DNA of 64,000 bases. Origin: Atrina japonica (taxonomy: Eukaryota > Mollusca > Bivalvia > Pterioida > Pinnidae). Positions within the stretch are counted from its first letter, which is position 1, and every line of letters starts with the position of its first letter. The notes beneath the pieces are model-generated. The model was given only the letters and a program-made list of their open reading frames with translations, had not been told where the DNA came from and searched no databases. The stretch covers positions 826,001 through 890,000 of the forward strand of contig BROG01000072.1 in assembly GCA_030159075.1 (NCBI GenBank). Reading direction: 5' to 3'. Positions 46,371 through 59,218 of this stretch are shown here, piece after piece. A program made the position numbers and the translations under genes.

Positions 46371-48229
46371 GTAGGATTTTTTCCTTATATGATGTATTAA
46401 GTTTACTTACCTTTAATTCATTTTTCGTTTTTATTTTATTTATTTATTTTTTTTTATTTTTTGTTTCACTAACTATTACACTGTCAGTATTGATTTCAGA
46501 AAATGTGAACTTTCAAATTACATGTACCTGTATATTAAAGTTGAAATAATTAATGTTTAAATTTTTCCAAGGCATTTTCTTTTTTTTTCAAAACTGTTTT
46601 AAAAAATTAGAAATAAAAGAAAGCAAAAGAAAATTTTAATAGAAATTACTTTAAAGTTATAAGTTTAGATAAAAATAATGCTTTTAAAAAGATTGGAGCT
46701 TTTAAGCAAGTTATGATGCATATATTTTACATGTGTTCAATGTACATGTACATGTAAAAGTTAAAAGGATGACGTATAAAGAAATGGGCTTTAAAACATT
46801 GATTGAAATGATGAAATATATGGTCAAATGTTTTGTAGCCTAAGAAATATACATTTTATTTTTGTTGTTGTTGTTTTTTTCTCAGAAAATCCACTGAAAT
46901 TAATAATAACAGTCTGTCAAGCTACTTCTGTTTTTTTCTGAATTTTCATGACAAACTCCTGAAAAAGACAAACTCCAGAAAAATCCTGATTTTGTGCCTC
47001 ATGAAAAAAAAGACATGATGTAAAACAAATTGCTTGCTTATTTTAACTTTGTAAAAGATATCATATATATTTGTATACATTATGTATTAGATGTTAGTAA
47101 GAATTTTTAATTCATTTTCATTTTGGTATGGAATCTAACCAACATTAAAATTTTTGCAAAAAAGTCATATAATTGGTCTAAAATTCTTTCTTAGAGGAGA
47201 AGAAGGCATCCATTTTTGGGGATTTTTTGGTACTATTATAAGATTTTTTATGTAAAAATTTCCTAATTATCTCCTGATTTTAAGATAAATCCTTTCTGAT
47301 TTCCTGACTTTTTTAAGCCAAAAAGTGCTTAACAGACTGTAGAAGTCAGAAGTATTCAAACATTAAAAGTAAAGTTTTGCAGAAAACCACATTTTGTCAG
47401 TGATGAATAAGGAAGAAGATTGATATTTACCGTGATTTAGATGTACATATTTTTTGTAACATTATGTTGTACAATGTTCATGCTTTAAGGTAGATGTTTG
47501 GAACAGTTACAGGTATGACTATACCTGATATATGAAGTACATGATCTTGTCTAAAGTTTTATTTCACAATATACAGTTCTTAATCATAGGTTTCTTTGGG
47601 TTTTAATTTTGAATATTTAGTTTTACAATTTTTATATCAGTGTATACATGTGTGTACATAAACATATTAGTCTATTAAAAAATATGAAGTGTAAGGACCA
47701 GCAAGATGAATTAGCACATGTTGACAATCACAACGGTTCAAAACTAGATCATGACAGGGGAAATACAATGTACATGTAGGCTATGTATGGAATCCTTGCA
47801 AGGCAAAATGTTGTCTGTACACTTTATTTTTGGAAGATAGACAGTATTGTTTTGTTTTTTAACAGAATTAATACCTCTCCATCTTGGTAGACCTTCACAT
47901 TTATATAAATTTACTAGATATTTATATGTCCAATACAGCCTACAGCAAATTTACAAAATGTTGATACATGGTATATAGTTTATAGGCTAAGGCTATGGCA
48001 GTATAAAGTTTCTATAACTTTTGTTTATTTACTTAAAGTGTATTTTATATTTTAAAGTTCCAATTTCATATACATTATAAGTGAGACACAAAAAATTTTA
48101 TGTGAATGATGAAAAATAATATGTTTCCTTATCACTCAAATCTAGAAGTTTTGTAAATTATTACATGTATATAGTCAAATTAATAAGATAAAAGTTGAGC
48201 TTGAATATTGAGTAAATTTGGTTCAGACT
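46371..48229. other. AT-rich, nothing recognised
   Basis: No exon or repeat family supported. Confidence 0.4.
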
Positions 48230-49500
48230 TCAGTCAACACTGACCTGTACCTGATCTCAATATATCTGTCAACATTGACCTGTACATGTAACTTGTCTAC
48301 TTATTAGTGTACTGACCTCATCCATTGACTTGTACATGAAACTTGTACTTATCCCCAGTACATAATATATATCTGACCTCAGGTCAACATTGACTTGAAA
48401 CTTGTCTACATGAAACATTGTCTACTTATCCCTAGTACATGTAATATATCCCCAGTACATCTGACCTGACAGGTCAACATTGACTTGTACATGTAACTTG
48501 TACATAATATATATCTGTAATTGACTTGTACATGTAACTTGTCTACTTATCCCCAGTACATAATATATATCTGACCTCAGGTCAACATTGACTTGTACAT
48601 GTAACTTGTCTACTTATCCCTAGTACATAATATATATCTGACCTCAGGTCAACATTGACTTGTACATGTAACTTGTCTACTTATCCCCAGTACATAATAT
48701 ATATAAGACCTCAGGTCAACATTGACTTGTACATGAAACTTGTCTACTTATCCCCAGTACATAATATATATCTGACCTCAGGTCAACATTGACTTGTACA
48801 TGAAACTTGTCTACTTATCCCCAGTACAAAATATATATCTGACCTCAGGTCAACATTGACTTGTACATGTAACTTGTCTACTTATCCCCAGTACATAATA
48901 TAATTATATCTGACCTCAGGTCAACATTGACTTGTACATGAAACTTGTCTACTTATCCCCAGTACATAATTATATCTGACCTCAGGTCAACATTGACTTT
49001 TACATGTAACTTGTCTACTTATTCCCAGTACCGGTATATAATATATATATCTGACCTCAGGTCAACATTGACTTGTACATGAAACTTGTCTACTTATCCC
49101 CAGTACATAATATATATCTGACCTCAGGTCAACATTGACTTGTACATGTAACTTGTGTACTTATCCCCAGTGTACTTATATAAGACCTCAGGTCAACATT
49201 GACTTGTACATGTAACTTGTACTTATCCCCAGTACCAGTACATAATATATATCTGACCTCAGGTCAACATTGACTTGTACATGTAACTTGTACTTATCCC
49301 CAGTACATAATATATATAAGACCTCAGGTCAACATTGACTTGTACATGTAACTTGTACTTATCCCCAGTACCAGTACATAATATATATCTGACCTCAGGT
49401 CAACATTGACTTTTACATGTAACTTGTCTACTTATTCCCAGTACATAATATATATCTGACCTCAGGTCAACATTGACTTGTTCATGTACTTGTTACTTGT
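48230..49500. repeat. minisatellite, about 67-bp unit, with TGACCTCAGGTCA
   Basis: About 15 regular units, plus diverged units at the left edge. The unit runs TGACCTCAGGTCAACATTGA, then CTTGTACATGTAACTTGTC, TACTTATCCCCAGTACATAA and a short TA run. Each contains TGACCT-C-AGGTCA or, in three units, AGACCTCAGGTCA. Non-coding in all frames. Confidence 0.9.
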
Positions 49501-49665
49501 CAGCTTGGCTACAGTATATCTATAGTTTTTCCATGTGTCTTTAGTTAGGTCTAACATTAACCTACCAAGTACAGGTAAAACTGTAACTGGTAGGTTTGCC
49601 ATTTGTGTAGGTGCAAAAAAAAAAAATCTTTATGGAATAAACATTATGAAAAATTCTATTCTTAC

Positions 49666-49749
49666 TCATAAACTCCTGAAAAACAATGGACTCTTCTGTA
49701 AATCAATGACAGACCAGTCCAAATGTATCTTTATACATGTAGGTGAATG
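49666..49749. mobile_element. M6 MITE, half copy
   Basis: Shares ATAAACTCCTGAAAAACAATGG, CTTCTGTAAATCAATGAC and CAGTCCAAATGTATCTTT with 17337-17421. Confidence 0.4.
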
Positions 49750-50086
49750 AGCTAACAGAGTTAACCAGCATATAAGTCATAAATCTTCATATTTCATAGA
49801 TAAAAAAAAAAAAAGAATTTTAATTATAATTTTTATGTGTACTTTGCCTGCTTAGCCTTTAATGATTAAAGCTGCTACAAGATGGATAAAATTTATTGAT
49901 CTATACTAACCAATCCTTGGACAGTTTCTTGTATATCTGTAATAAGTATACATGACTGCATAAATTACTTAAACTGTCCCTATTTGTCCCTTCGTGTCCA
50001 ATAATATATTACTTCAGTGACATGTGCCTTGGCATACATGATGTTGATTTCATTTTTCATTAATTATCATAAACAACAACTTTAAA

Positions 50087-50425
50087 GCGATATAAGCTGT
50101 CACAATGATTATTTTTGTCCCCTGGCATAAAGTCGAAAATATAATAAAATGTGTGTTCAAATACATTATCAAACATAAAGCCAAGAATGCAATGGGACGA
50201 GTTAAAAATGGGTCAAGTTCACCCAATATACCCGACATATTGACAATTTCAGAAACAAATGTTTTGAAATGACGAAAAAGACAAACTTTGCTTGATTTAG
50301 GTATGAAATGATGATGTACGAAAATAAATACAAAGGGTAATAAGAATAGAATGTATATTAATTGCAAATAGCACGTGTTTATTGGACACTCGGTAATCTT
50401 CATAAAAATTTACCGAAAGTTAAAT
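50087..50425. repeat. dispersed repeat R6, uninterrupted copy
   Basis: Matches 20425-20520 plus 20995-21242 along its length. Neighbouring sequence at 50460-50560 is also similar to 31490-31600. A 117-codon minus-strand frame lies in it, but the homologous frame in the other copy is broken. Confidence 0.55.
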
Positions 50426-51004
50426 AACTGATATTACGGGTTACGTTTGGCAAGATTGTTTCAATTTTACACATGCATTTGTTATTCTAACCACCAAATG
50501 ATCTCTTTGGAATATATATGAGATAAAATATTACATAAAATGGGCATGTACAATTTTTTATTTACGACAGCTCATATCACTTTAAGAACTGTAATTCTTT
50601 ATTGCAGTTGATTGACATGAATCAAAACTGATTTAGAAATACATGTATATCCTAACAGTTACTGTTTAATTTACCTGTCTATTATGTTTATACAATAAGA
50701 ACAATACCTGACCCCAAAGTGTGCAAATATACTCAATTTCAAGCCTTTTGTATTATTTTGACTACATGTATATATAGCTACATGTATTTGTAAAAGTTCT
50801 GGACATGACTTGGTACCACACACTTCATTTTTATGTACATCAAAATATTGAGTCAGATTTATGATTTTCAAGTAAAAATGAGAAAAAACATGAGTATGAC
50901 ACTAAAAATCTGTGTGTGTATTCAGTTTATTTTTTATATTTCTGAAGTATTCTTCAAATGAGAAATAGATTTCATCATCATTTCAACTGTATACAATAAA
51001 TACA

Positions 51005-51330
51005 GTTAAACCAGTTTTAGTTCCACCTGTGTATAAAACCACCTGATCACAAAGACCATTTATACATGTACAAAAATGTCCTGTTGTACAATAGATGCTC
51101 AAACTCATCAACCCTGTGGTGAAATATAGACTCACCCAAATCACATGTAATGAATAGTATGGTCTACTGTCATAATTCAGGAGTGAATTACAGTGGAACC
51201 AAACAATAAGAGAGGTGGTTTCTGAAGTGAGATTCTGTACTTTTTAAATATATAAGAGAATGGAAATTGATGGTCTGAAACGTGAGGTGGTCTCCTAAGT
51301 GAGGTGATCTTTAGGCGAGGTAACATTGTA
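51005..51330. mobile_element. mixed MITE fragments
   Basis: CAGTTAAACCAGTTTTAGTTCC and GAGGTGGTCTCCTAAGTGAGG belong to the GACCAC family. CTCATCAACCCTGTGG...TTCAGGAGTGA at about 51104-51187 belongs to M6. Confidence 0.4.
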
Positions 51331-51599
51331 GTTCATATTGCATGTAAAATTACATGTATTAGAAAATTTTCATTCTTAATTATACATCCCTAAATTTGAC
51401 AGTAGACTTAACCATTCTTTGAAATGGGTAGGTCCAAATGTGTCTTCTGGGGTTTTTGAGTTAATTTGTGTTTTCATCTTAGAATCATTGAAATATCAGT
51501 TGTGCTTGAGTGTTGGGACTTCAGACTCTGGTCTGTCATTACCATATATACCAATTAATATATATATTTTTTTTATTTTTTATGGTGATCAAATTACAG

Positions 51600-51700
51600 T
51601 TACAATATTCCTGTGAAAAAAACACTGACCCTCCCATAGTAAAATGGCAATCATCCCCACCTAATCTGGGTAAGACTACAATGAGACTCAGAGCCATGTT
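51600..51700 (-). mobile_element. SINE family B fragment
   Basis: CTCCCATAGTAAAATGGCAATC and CACCTAATCTGGGTAAGAC resemble the minus-strand body of the 42480 copy. Confidence 0.3.
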
Positions 51701-52028
51701 GGAAAGAGATAAGAGATGTCATCAAATGAAGTCATAATCAGTCCTTTCATTAGTTTTGGGGTTAGAAGAAAAGTTATATGTGTAGTAGCCAGAAAAATAG
51801 TAGAGAAAGGAGCCGACGACTTGGTCAGATTGTCATTAAAATGACAGACAGAATTTGTTTGTTGTTGGCTTCTATTGAAAGGCCTGGTAATTGTTATGAT
51901 GCTCTAAGTTCTAAGTACATGTACATCTAACCACTTGGTTGTGGAGATCACGGAAGCCATATGACCATCCTGTATCATATCTTTTACTACTAAAAAGGTA
52001 ATTTCTCAAAGGACGAAAAATTGTATTA

Positions 52029-52208
52029 CAGTAAAACCTGCTTTAGCGACCACAAGTGTATGAAGACCACCTGGTCACAAACACCGTTTTTTGCTGTCCC
52101 CAATTGTATCATTTGTGTACAAAACAACCTTTATATTAAGACCACTTCCCTGTAAAGATCGGTTTTCTTGCATCCCTTAAAGGAGGTCATTATATACAAG
52201 TTTCACTG
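52029..52208. mobile_element. MITE, CAGTAAAACCTG family, complete
   Basis: CAGTAAAACCTGCTTTAGCGACC at the left and GGTCATTATATACAAGTTTCACTG at the right are imperfect inverted repeats, with TA on the left. Internal AAGACCACCTGGTCAC is palindromic. About 180 bp, no ORF. Confidence 0.6.
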
Positions 52209-52639
52209 CATTTATTATTTATTTGATTATGAAATACTGTATATCCGAAAGAAAAAAAGAATTTGGCAGGACTTTAGTTTCACAAAACACCAGTCCTAAC
52301 TTTATTTGCAACTGATGATATTTTGGTTTCTAAAACTTGCCCTTGTCTTTTATGTCTTTGGGCTAAAATCAAGCCCACGGACATTGCATTGTGCCTTTCA
52401 GTTTCACTTTCAGTCATCAGCTTAGAAAATCAAGCAAGAACTTTATTTTTGTGGGTGAGAACTATCGTAAAATAGCGTGTAAATAAAAATGCTCACATAT
52501 AATTTTCATGACCATATTTGAAATAACTAACAAACAACAACATACAGTTCTCTATATTGTTGTAAAAAAGGCATCCCAGTTAAGAATGTTAAGTTTTACT
52601 TGGGCAAATTAGAGTTCCAATATCTAAATGTGAGATAAC

Positions 52640-53130
52640 TCTGTGAGTTCCTTATATAAAATATAGGAACCTATGCCAAATTATTGGCTTTTTGTTTTAA
52701 AATTTATGATACATGTACATTAAATTGAAGAGGATGTATTTATGTTCTATGCATCAGCTAACTACCAAAACTATCAAATTAAGTGAAAATAAAAATTTAA
52801 CTTTATACCTGGAGATCTGAAAGGGGACTTTACATGTACATATAAATGTGCATGCATGTATGTGGAGTTTCAAACTTTGAAAATCAAGTTTTAACAATAC
52901 TATACATGTAGTTTTAGATATAAACTATAGGAACCCACACAGAAAAGTGCAGAATTCAATGTTTGTTTATATGTATGTTCTATGCATCACTTTTATATTA
53001 CCAATTTGATCAGTTTTTAAAGTTAAAATAAAATTTTTATTTTACTACAGTTTTATGTAATCTGAATATTTCTGAATGGGGACTTTAAATATACATATAT
53101 ACATACACATACATGTATGCAACATAGCAA
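52640..53130. repeat. diverged tandem duplication, about 250 bp
   Basis: TATAAAATATAGGAACC...TATGTTCTATGCATCA...GGGGACTTTA is repeated as TATAAACTATAGGAACCC...TATGTTCTATGCATCA...GGGGACTTTA. Confidence 0.6.
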
Positions 53131-53468
53131 ACTTTTAAATCAGGAATGTTGTATTAACTTGATCAGATATCATTGTATTAGATAAACTGACATCTTCTAG
53201 TATATATACATAGATCTAAAATGTAGGACAGTGAACCCATGTTAGGACAAAGTTTACCGGGATAAGTAGTCTAACACAGTTAACTTAGTGTTATTTCTAG
53301 GTCATGATGTCAAGTCGTCCTACTGGTAGGTTTTTTACATTATACTGGTACAGTATAACTCTTACATATAAGTTAGTTAACTACAAAACTCAAAATTAAA
53401 TTAAATGTAATGACAGATCAGAACAAACACTGATGCTTCATAAACATAAATGGCTACCCTTATAATAC

Positions 53469-53597
53469 ATTGGAACCTGTCTGCCAAAAGAGGTTTTACC
53501 TAAAGTTAAAGGATTATTTTACCTAGTGTTTTCAGAATGTGGTCTGAAAAGATGGGTTGTCTTTCACTAGAGTGGTCTTTCAAAATAGGTTCTACTG
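53469..53597. mobile_element. MITE, GGAACCTGTC family
   Basis: TTGGAACCTGTCTGCCAAAAG and the inverted CTTTCAAAATAGGTTCTACTG bound about 129 bp. Confidence 0.5.
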
Positions 53598-53754
53598 TAG
53601 TAATGATAGTATTTTAAAAATATATAAATTTAAATAAAAGTGAAAATGTCCAGTTAAATAATTGAAGCAAGTACATGCCATTCCAGAGACTATGGTGATT
53701 TAAGGTGGAGTGTATATATTTTGTGTCAAAAAAGGGTGAAAATAACAAAGGGTC

Positions 53755-53990
53755 TTTCATGAAAGATGACCTGTCTTGATAGACAAGTCACCACTCTCAC
53801 AAAAGACCACCTGTCTTGATAAACCAGTCATCACTCTCACTAAAGATCACCTGTCTTGGTAGACCAGTCATCACTCTCACTAAAGATCACCTGTCTTGGT
53901 AGACCAGTCATCACTTACTTAAGACCACCTGTCCTGATAGACCCATCACCACTCTCACTAAAGACTACCTGTCTTCACTAAACTAGGTAT
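53755..53990. repeat. tandem array of a MITE-derived unit, about 45-50 bp
   Basis: AAGATCACCTGTCTTGGTAGACCAGTCATCACTCTCACTA recurs about five times with drift. The CACCTGTCTTG word is the terminal motif of the GACCAC MITE family. Confidence 0.7.
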
Positions 53991-54217
53991 ACAGATAAAC
54001 AGAGGTGTGAAGTACATTGTAAGTTAATTGCTTTCTAATTAGCTGAGCAGAGATTAGGTTGTCTACTTATTAAATTAGTGACCTTATATTTCAGTCCTTA
54101 AATTAGCATAAAGTTAAAACTAGAGACAAACTCAAGGTTTAAACAGGGATATCTTGAAATCATTAGGAATGTTATAAAATGTAAGAATGTGAAAGTAAGA
54201 GAAAGAAGGGAGACAGG

Positions 54218-55141
54218 TATGGAAGGCCATTTGGGTCACAAACAGGATGGACTTACGCGATGACTACTTTCACGTTAAAATTCTCTTTTAACACATTAAA
54301 ACTCACTTTTAATGCAATAAAACATACTTTTTCCATGCAAGTAGTGATTTTTAATGTGAAAAAGGATATTTCAACACATTGTTGTTGATTTTAAAATTTT
54401 TGCAGGTTTTTACCGTGTTAGAAATAGAAAATTATATGAACTTACGTGATGAAATTAACAAATCAGAGACCCCATTTTGTTTAATTAGTAATGAAATATA
54501 GCGCCAGATATCAAGACGCATTTTCATTTCTACAAAAGTTTGTGCAGAAAATACAGACATAGCGTTTGAAAATCTAAATATGTATCTTTACTCCCATAAT
54601 AGCTCAATTAAAAAGACTCTGACTGGTTCGTTTAGTAAATATCGGTGACTGAATTGGACATAACATTTTTTTCTGTACGGGAAATGGTATCTCCGATATC
54701 TGACACACATTATCATTTGGTCACATTTTTAGGTACTAAATATTATCGACATTTTACATCTTACATGTGCAGATACTCCCAGCATATGCATCTAGTCTAA
54801 AGATTATTTTTACTTTGTTTAGTAAATATTGTTAATACAAATTTAACTTATTACCCTATTCAGTTCATTTCTGATTGTTTTTTTTTTTAAAATGTAAGAA
54901 GCATACTGATTGACTATTTCCTCTCGGTTACAATACAATCTTGCATGCAAGTGTTTGATAATGACTTACATGCAGGCAAAACTTACGTGATGAAATGGGT
55001 TTTGCGGGCAAAGACGTCTTTCACGTTAAAAGTCACTACTTGCATGCAAAAAGTATGTTTTATCGCTTTAAAAGTGATTTTTAACGTGAAAGATGTCATC
55101 ACATAAGTTCATCCTGTTTGTGACTCAAACGGCCTTTCATA
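54218..55141. mobile_element. 924-bp TIR element with 6-bp target duplication
   Basis: The ends TATGGAAGGCCATTTGGGTC and GACTCAAACGGCCTTTCATA are inverted repeats that continue for more than 60 bp (through CACAAACAGGATG and CTTTCACGTTAAAA). GACAGG flanks both sides (54212-54217, 55142-55147). Words such as ACTTACGTGATGAAAT recur inside. No ORF over 60 codons, so it is non-autonomous. The superfamily is undetermined. Confidence 0.7.
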
Positions 55142-55147
55142 GACAGG

Positions 55148-56460
55148 AGCATAATAGAGAGGACCCATGGTATGTAGAAAAGGACCAAACTTACAGTAGA
55201 GAAAGCGGACTCGAATGGATGAGTACTTAACTATATTCTCAGCTTGGTACTAAGAACTATTTTGTAAATATTTGTTAATAGCTTTTTAGTTAGGTGATAA
55301 ATATCAGAAAAGACCATTTGAATCTTTGTCTCCCTGACAGTACGTAAAGTGACAGGACCAGAGATCACACTTTGATACATCACTAGGACCAAGGATTAGG
55401 TCGTCATCTCATAAATAGACGTCACCACGGTGTTAAACATCAGTGAATATGAGAAACTCACAAAGAGAGTTTTACATGTAGGTGATGTAACACTTTTAAT
55501 TCTGTCCATCATGTCCATCTTAATCTTGGATGCAATTTTTAAAACAATGCAGTAAATGGATTTTTTTTCTTAATAAATAGATTTATTATATGATAAAATA
55601 GATAAATACAATTTTGTGAAAGAATTAGTTCATCAAAGGAATTGTATACCGGGGTAATGTAAAATTTATGACGTCCATCTTTGTGGCAACGTCTGTTTCA
55701 TAGCGAGACATCTGACAGTCAAATCAGTATCATAATGTACCTTTCTCTGCGATCAGTTAAATATATGAAAGTGATAAGAATTAATTGATTTTACATGTAT
55801 GTTGAACATCATAAGTTGTTTATTCTGGATCAGTGATTAGGAAGTATTGATGTTTATTTGTTTGAAATTGACAACTTCAGGGCCCCAAGCTTCTCTGTAT
55901 ATATACAATGTATGTACGTAAAAAATTACATGTGTACCTGTAACATTTGACATCATCTTCTCATTGCTTAATGCAATTTTTGTATCACCTGGGATCAGTA
56001 GATTTAAAAATAATGATCATACGTTTTAATGAAACTAAGTACATGTATATGGTAGATGTTCAAAAGATATCCATGTATTTCCTTATTTCTATTTTATACC
56101 AGTAATCTTTACATTTTCTTTTTGAAGACTTATGCAATGATACATGTACATGTACATTTATTAGACATGTATGACCACTTTATGTACAATTGGTGCGGTA
56201 AATTACAAAAGCACCAGTTTCCCCTACTTTTGTGGGTGTTGATTTAATTCATCAATTATGTTAATATCAAGTGTCACTTGCCTGCGATAGGAAAGGACAT
56301 TGTGATGCAGAGTAGCTATTATAATTCATAGATAACTTGTGAAAAACAAAACAATTATAGAGTTTGTTTTTACCTACAAATGACTTAACTAGTCTACAAT
56401 TTAGATCAAACAAGATATCGAGGTCTATAGAGTTAAAATTCAGATTACCAGTAAACTACA
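55148..56460. other. nothing recognised
   Basis: No exon or repeat family supported. A 63-codon frame at 56056-56247 has no signature. Confidence 0.4.
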
Positions 56461-56465
56461 TGTAG

Positions 56466-56496
<31 letters not shown>

Positions 56497-56544
56497 ACAT
56501 TGTACATTGTACATGTACATGTAAGTATAGGTAGTGAAACAGAA

Positions 56545-56715
56545 GACAATGAAGCCTGATACATCATAACATGTATATTTACTACTGAAATATTAGACAA
56601 TGCCATTAAGTTTACATCATAACATGTATATTTACCACTGAAATATTAGACAATGCCATTAAGTTTACATTTACCACTGAAACATAACACAAGCCCAATA
56701 GGTTTACATTAGCAG
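56545..56715. repeat. tandem copies, about 62 bp
   Basis: CATCATAACATGTATATTTACCACTGAAATATTAGACAATGCCATTAAGTTTA occurs twice, with a third partial unit. Confidence 0.7.
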
Positions 56716-56988
56716 TGAAATAGTAGACAAGACCATTATACACACATTGTACACCAAGTATATAGAGTGAACATATACAAAATAAATTATATACTGGTAG
56801 TCCAATTCAAATAAATTGACCAGGTTAAGTAGCCTTTTTATTATCAGATGATTCTCATATTTTGGTTATAATAGCTTCAAGGGGAAAAAAACATTTTAAA
56901 CCTCACGGGATACTTGTACCTGCACATTGTGACATTGAAATATCAATTACTGTAGTCTGTATCATTTAAAAGTTAATTGCTTTATTAC

Positions 56989-57027
56989 CTGAAATGTAAA
57001 CTCATCCATGTCAAGACAGGGTTCATC
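56989..57027 (-). CDS. possible 39-bp micro-exon
   Basis: The acceptor ATATTCTTACAG and donor TTTCAG|GTAATA bound 39 bp on the minus strand reading DEPCLDMDEFTFQ in phase 0. Both splice signals are good and the peptide is protein-like. No family is recognised and no neighbouring exon is identified. Confidence 0.3.
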
Positions 57028-57084
57028 CTGTAAGAATATATGGATTTTACTGTAAATACATTGTACATATTAGGACTGTGTATC

Positions 57085-57222
57085 ATGGCTCAAAAGTGTA
57101 TCATGATATAAGTATATCATGATAAATGAAAAGTGTGTCATGATATAAGTATATCATGATAAATGAAAAGTGTGTCATGATATAAGTATATCATGATAAA
57201 TGAAAAGTGTGTCATGATATAT
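57085..57222. repeat. three tandem copies, about 41 bp
   Basis: GTGTGTCATGATATAAGTATATCATGATAAATGAAAA repeats. The unit contains the palindrome ATATCATGATA. Confidence 0.8.
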
Positions 57223-58289
57223 CATATTGTTAGGAATATTCATTGTAATGTTGGAAATAGTAGTGTGAAACACTGAAAAGGTGAATGTAGGACTACTAAT
57301 TATTCATTGCAGCTTGTATATTGGTAACTTCTTTTAGGTAAAAGAGATAATTTGTTGATATATACATTGTAGGCTATAGTGCCTAAGCGACACCATCAGG
57401 TTCAGAAATACTAATAAAGGAATCAACATAATTCTGTATTTTTTTCTCCAAAGAATATTGATATAATTTTTTTTCGTATTGATAGCCTATATAGTATTGG
57501 CAGAAATAAATTCACAATATATTGCTGTATTGATATATTGTTACACCACTAGTACATATAATATGTAGACCATAGATAATCAGTCCAAAGTCAAGTTACT
57601 TTGCCACCTAATTTTTGTCTAAGATTAACAGACATTTCTTTCATCCTAATCTTGGTTACTTTTGAACCATTTTTTATAAGCATCCACAAAGAAATCCAAT
57701 ATTCTACTTAGTCTTCAATCATACTCACTTGAGAATGTCAGGCTCAGTAGCTGTTCAGTAAATACAGTTTATATAGTATTATTTTGACCAGTTGAAGCTT
57801 TAACTTTCTCACCAAATTTGCAGATATTAAAAACAATTTAGTGTCATTTTCCCACTTTTTATTCTGTTCATATAATTTGTGGTGACACATCTGTTACTCT
57901 AATGAGGTTTAAATTGTACAAGATGATACATGTATCCATCATGTGTCACTGTCTCTTCCCTGAAATACATAAACAGTACAGATACCAAAGCATTTACCCA
58001 TAAGAAGTCCAGAGGACATTAATTATACACATGATGTAAAAACTACAGGGCCCCCACCTTTAACATACCCGTTCTTTAGACCCAATGCCAGCAAAAAACC
58101 AAATATGTTAGATTTTCAAATTTCTTGTGTGTATAATTTAGCCTACATGTACATACATTGTACATGTACATGTATTGTTTTTCTTTTCACATTTATTGAT
58201 GGTGTTCAGTTGAGCATTATAGGCCCACTTGGGCTTCTTCTTTTCTTAATAAATATTAAATCCACTTAAGAGACCACCTTGCTTAACCT

Positions 58290-58612
58290 TTGAATCAATC
58301 AGTTAGGTGGTCTTAATAGCAAGGTTCCACTGTAACACCTCACTAATCATATCCTTAAAATGAATCAATCAGTTAGGTGGTCTTAATAGCAAGGTTCCAC
58401 TGTAACACCTCACTAATCATATCCTTTGAATCAGTCAGTTAGGTTAGGTCTTAATAGCAAGGTTCCACTGTAACACCTTGCTAATCATACCCTTTGAATC
58501 AGTCAGTTAGGTGGTCTTAATAGCAAGGTTCCACTGTAACACCTCACTAATCATACCCTTTGAATCAGTCAGTTAGGTGGTCTTAATAGCAAGGTTCCAC
58601 TGTCACGTTGTT
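58290..58612. repeat. five tandem copies, about 65-70 bp, MITE-derived
   Basis: AGTTAGGTGGTCTTAATAGCAAGGTTCCACTGTAACACCTCACTAATCATA repeats five times. GGTGGTCTTAATAGCAAGGTTCCACTG is the terminal repeat of the GACCAC MITE family. Confidence 0.8.
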
Positions 58613-59138
58613 TCATATTTTGATATAGATAAAAGACTTCAATGTACCTGTGTATTGACACCTTTGGAATGAGAACCCTGGTGCACAATGTAGGTTTCGA
58701 AGACTTCTTTTAGTGATATTTATGAAGTACCAATAAAATGTAACTGCACCAGGTATAAGACGCAATATACACATATATTTTTGACGTTTTAATTCAGTTG
58801 GATTAAAATATGTAACCTTGAGGTTTTGTCTGATGCAATAAATTGAATTTTTTGTTGTCTTTAAACTTGAAATCAGTAGAGCTTGTCATTTGCATAATAA
58901 AACATAATCTTAAATCTCAAAATTACATCATTTTTTCCACATTTACTTCAATTTCAGTTTTTATCTTTACTTTTATTTATCAGTCCATATGTCTTTCTGC
59001 CTATCTGTGTTTTAAAATGTTTCCTCTTCTATGTACATTGTACCACATTTTTTTTTTAGATTTTTGTCAGATTTTAAATGCATAATGAAATTTGAATCTT
59101 GATTATCTGTTTTAATTGTCAGAATTATGAAAAAAGAA

Positions 59139-59140
<2 letters not shown>

Positions 59141-59217
<77 letters not shown>
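59141..59217. repeat. (GT)n microsatellite
   Basis: 77 bp of perfect GT. Confidence 0.95.

Positions 59218-59218
<1 letters not shown>

Noticed and set aside
48230..49500. CRISPR-like array
   Set aside because: The whole unit repeats, spacers included, and the context is eukaryotic; it is a minisatellite.
49536..49565. 30-bp segment between TCTTTAG and GTAAAA following the minisatellite
   Set aside because: Borders are only moderate and the peptide LGLTLTYQVQ is too short to judge.
50050..50403. 117-codon minus-strand ORF with hydrophobic N-terminus
   Set aside because: It lies in dispersed repeat R6 and the homologous frame at 20934-21185 is interrupted, so there is no sign of coding selection.
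58640..58720. Minus-strand segment reading EVFETYIVHQGSHSKGVNTQ before a GTACAT donor
   Set aside because: The acceptor is weak and the stop-to-stop frame is only 26 codons, within chance.
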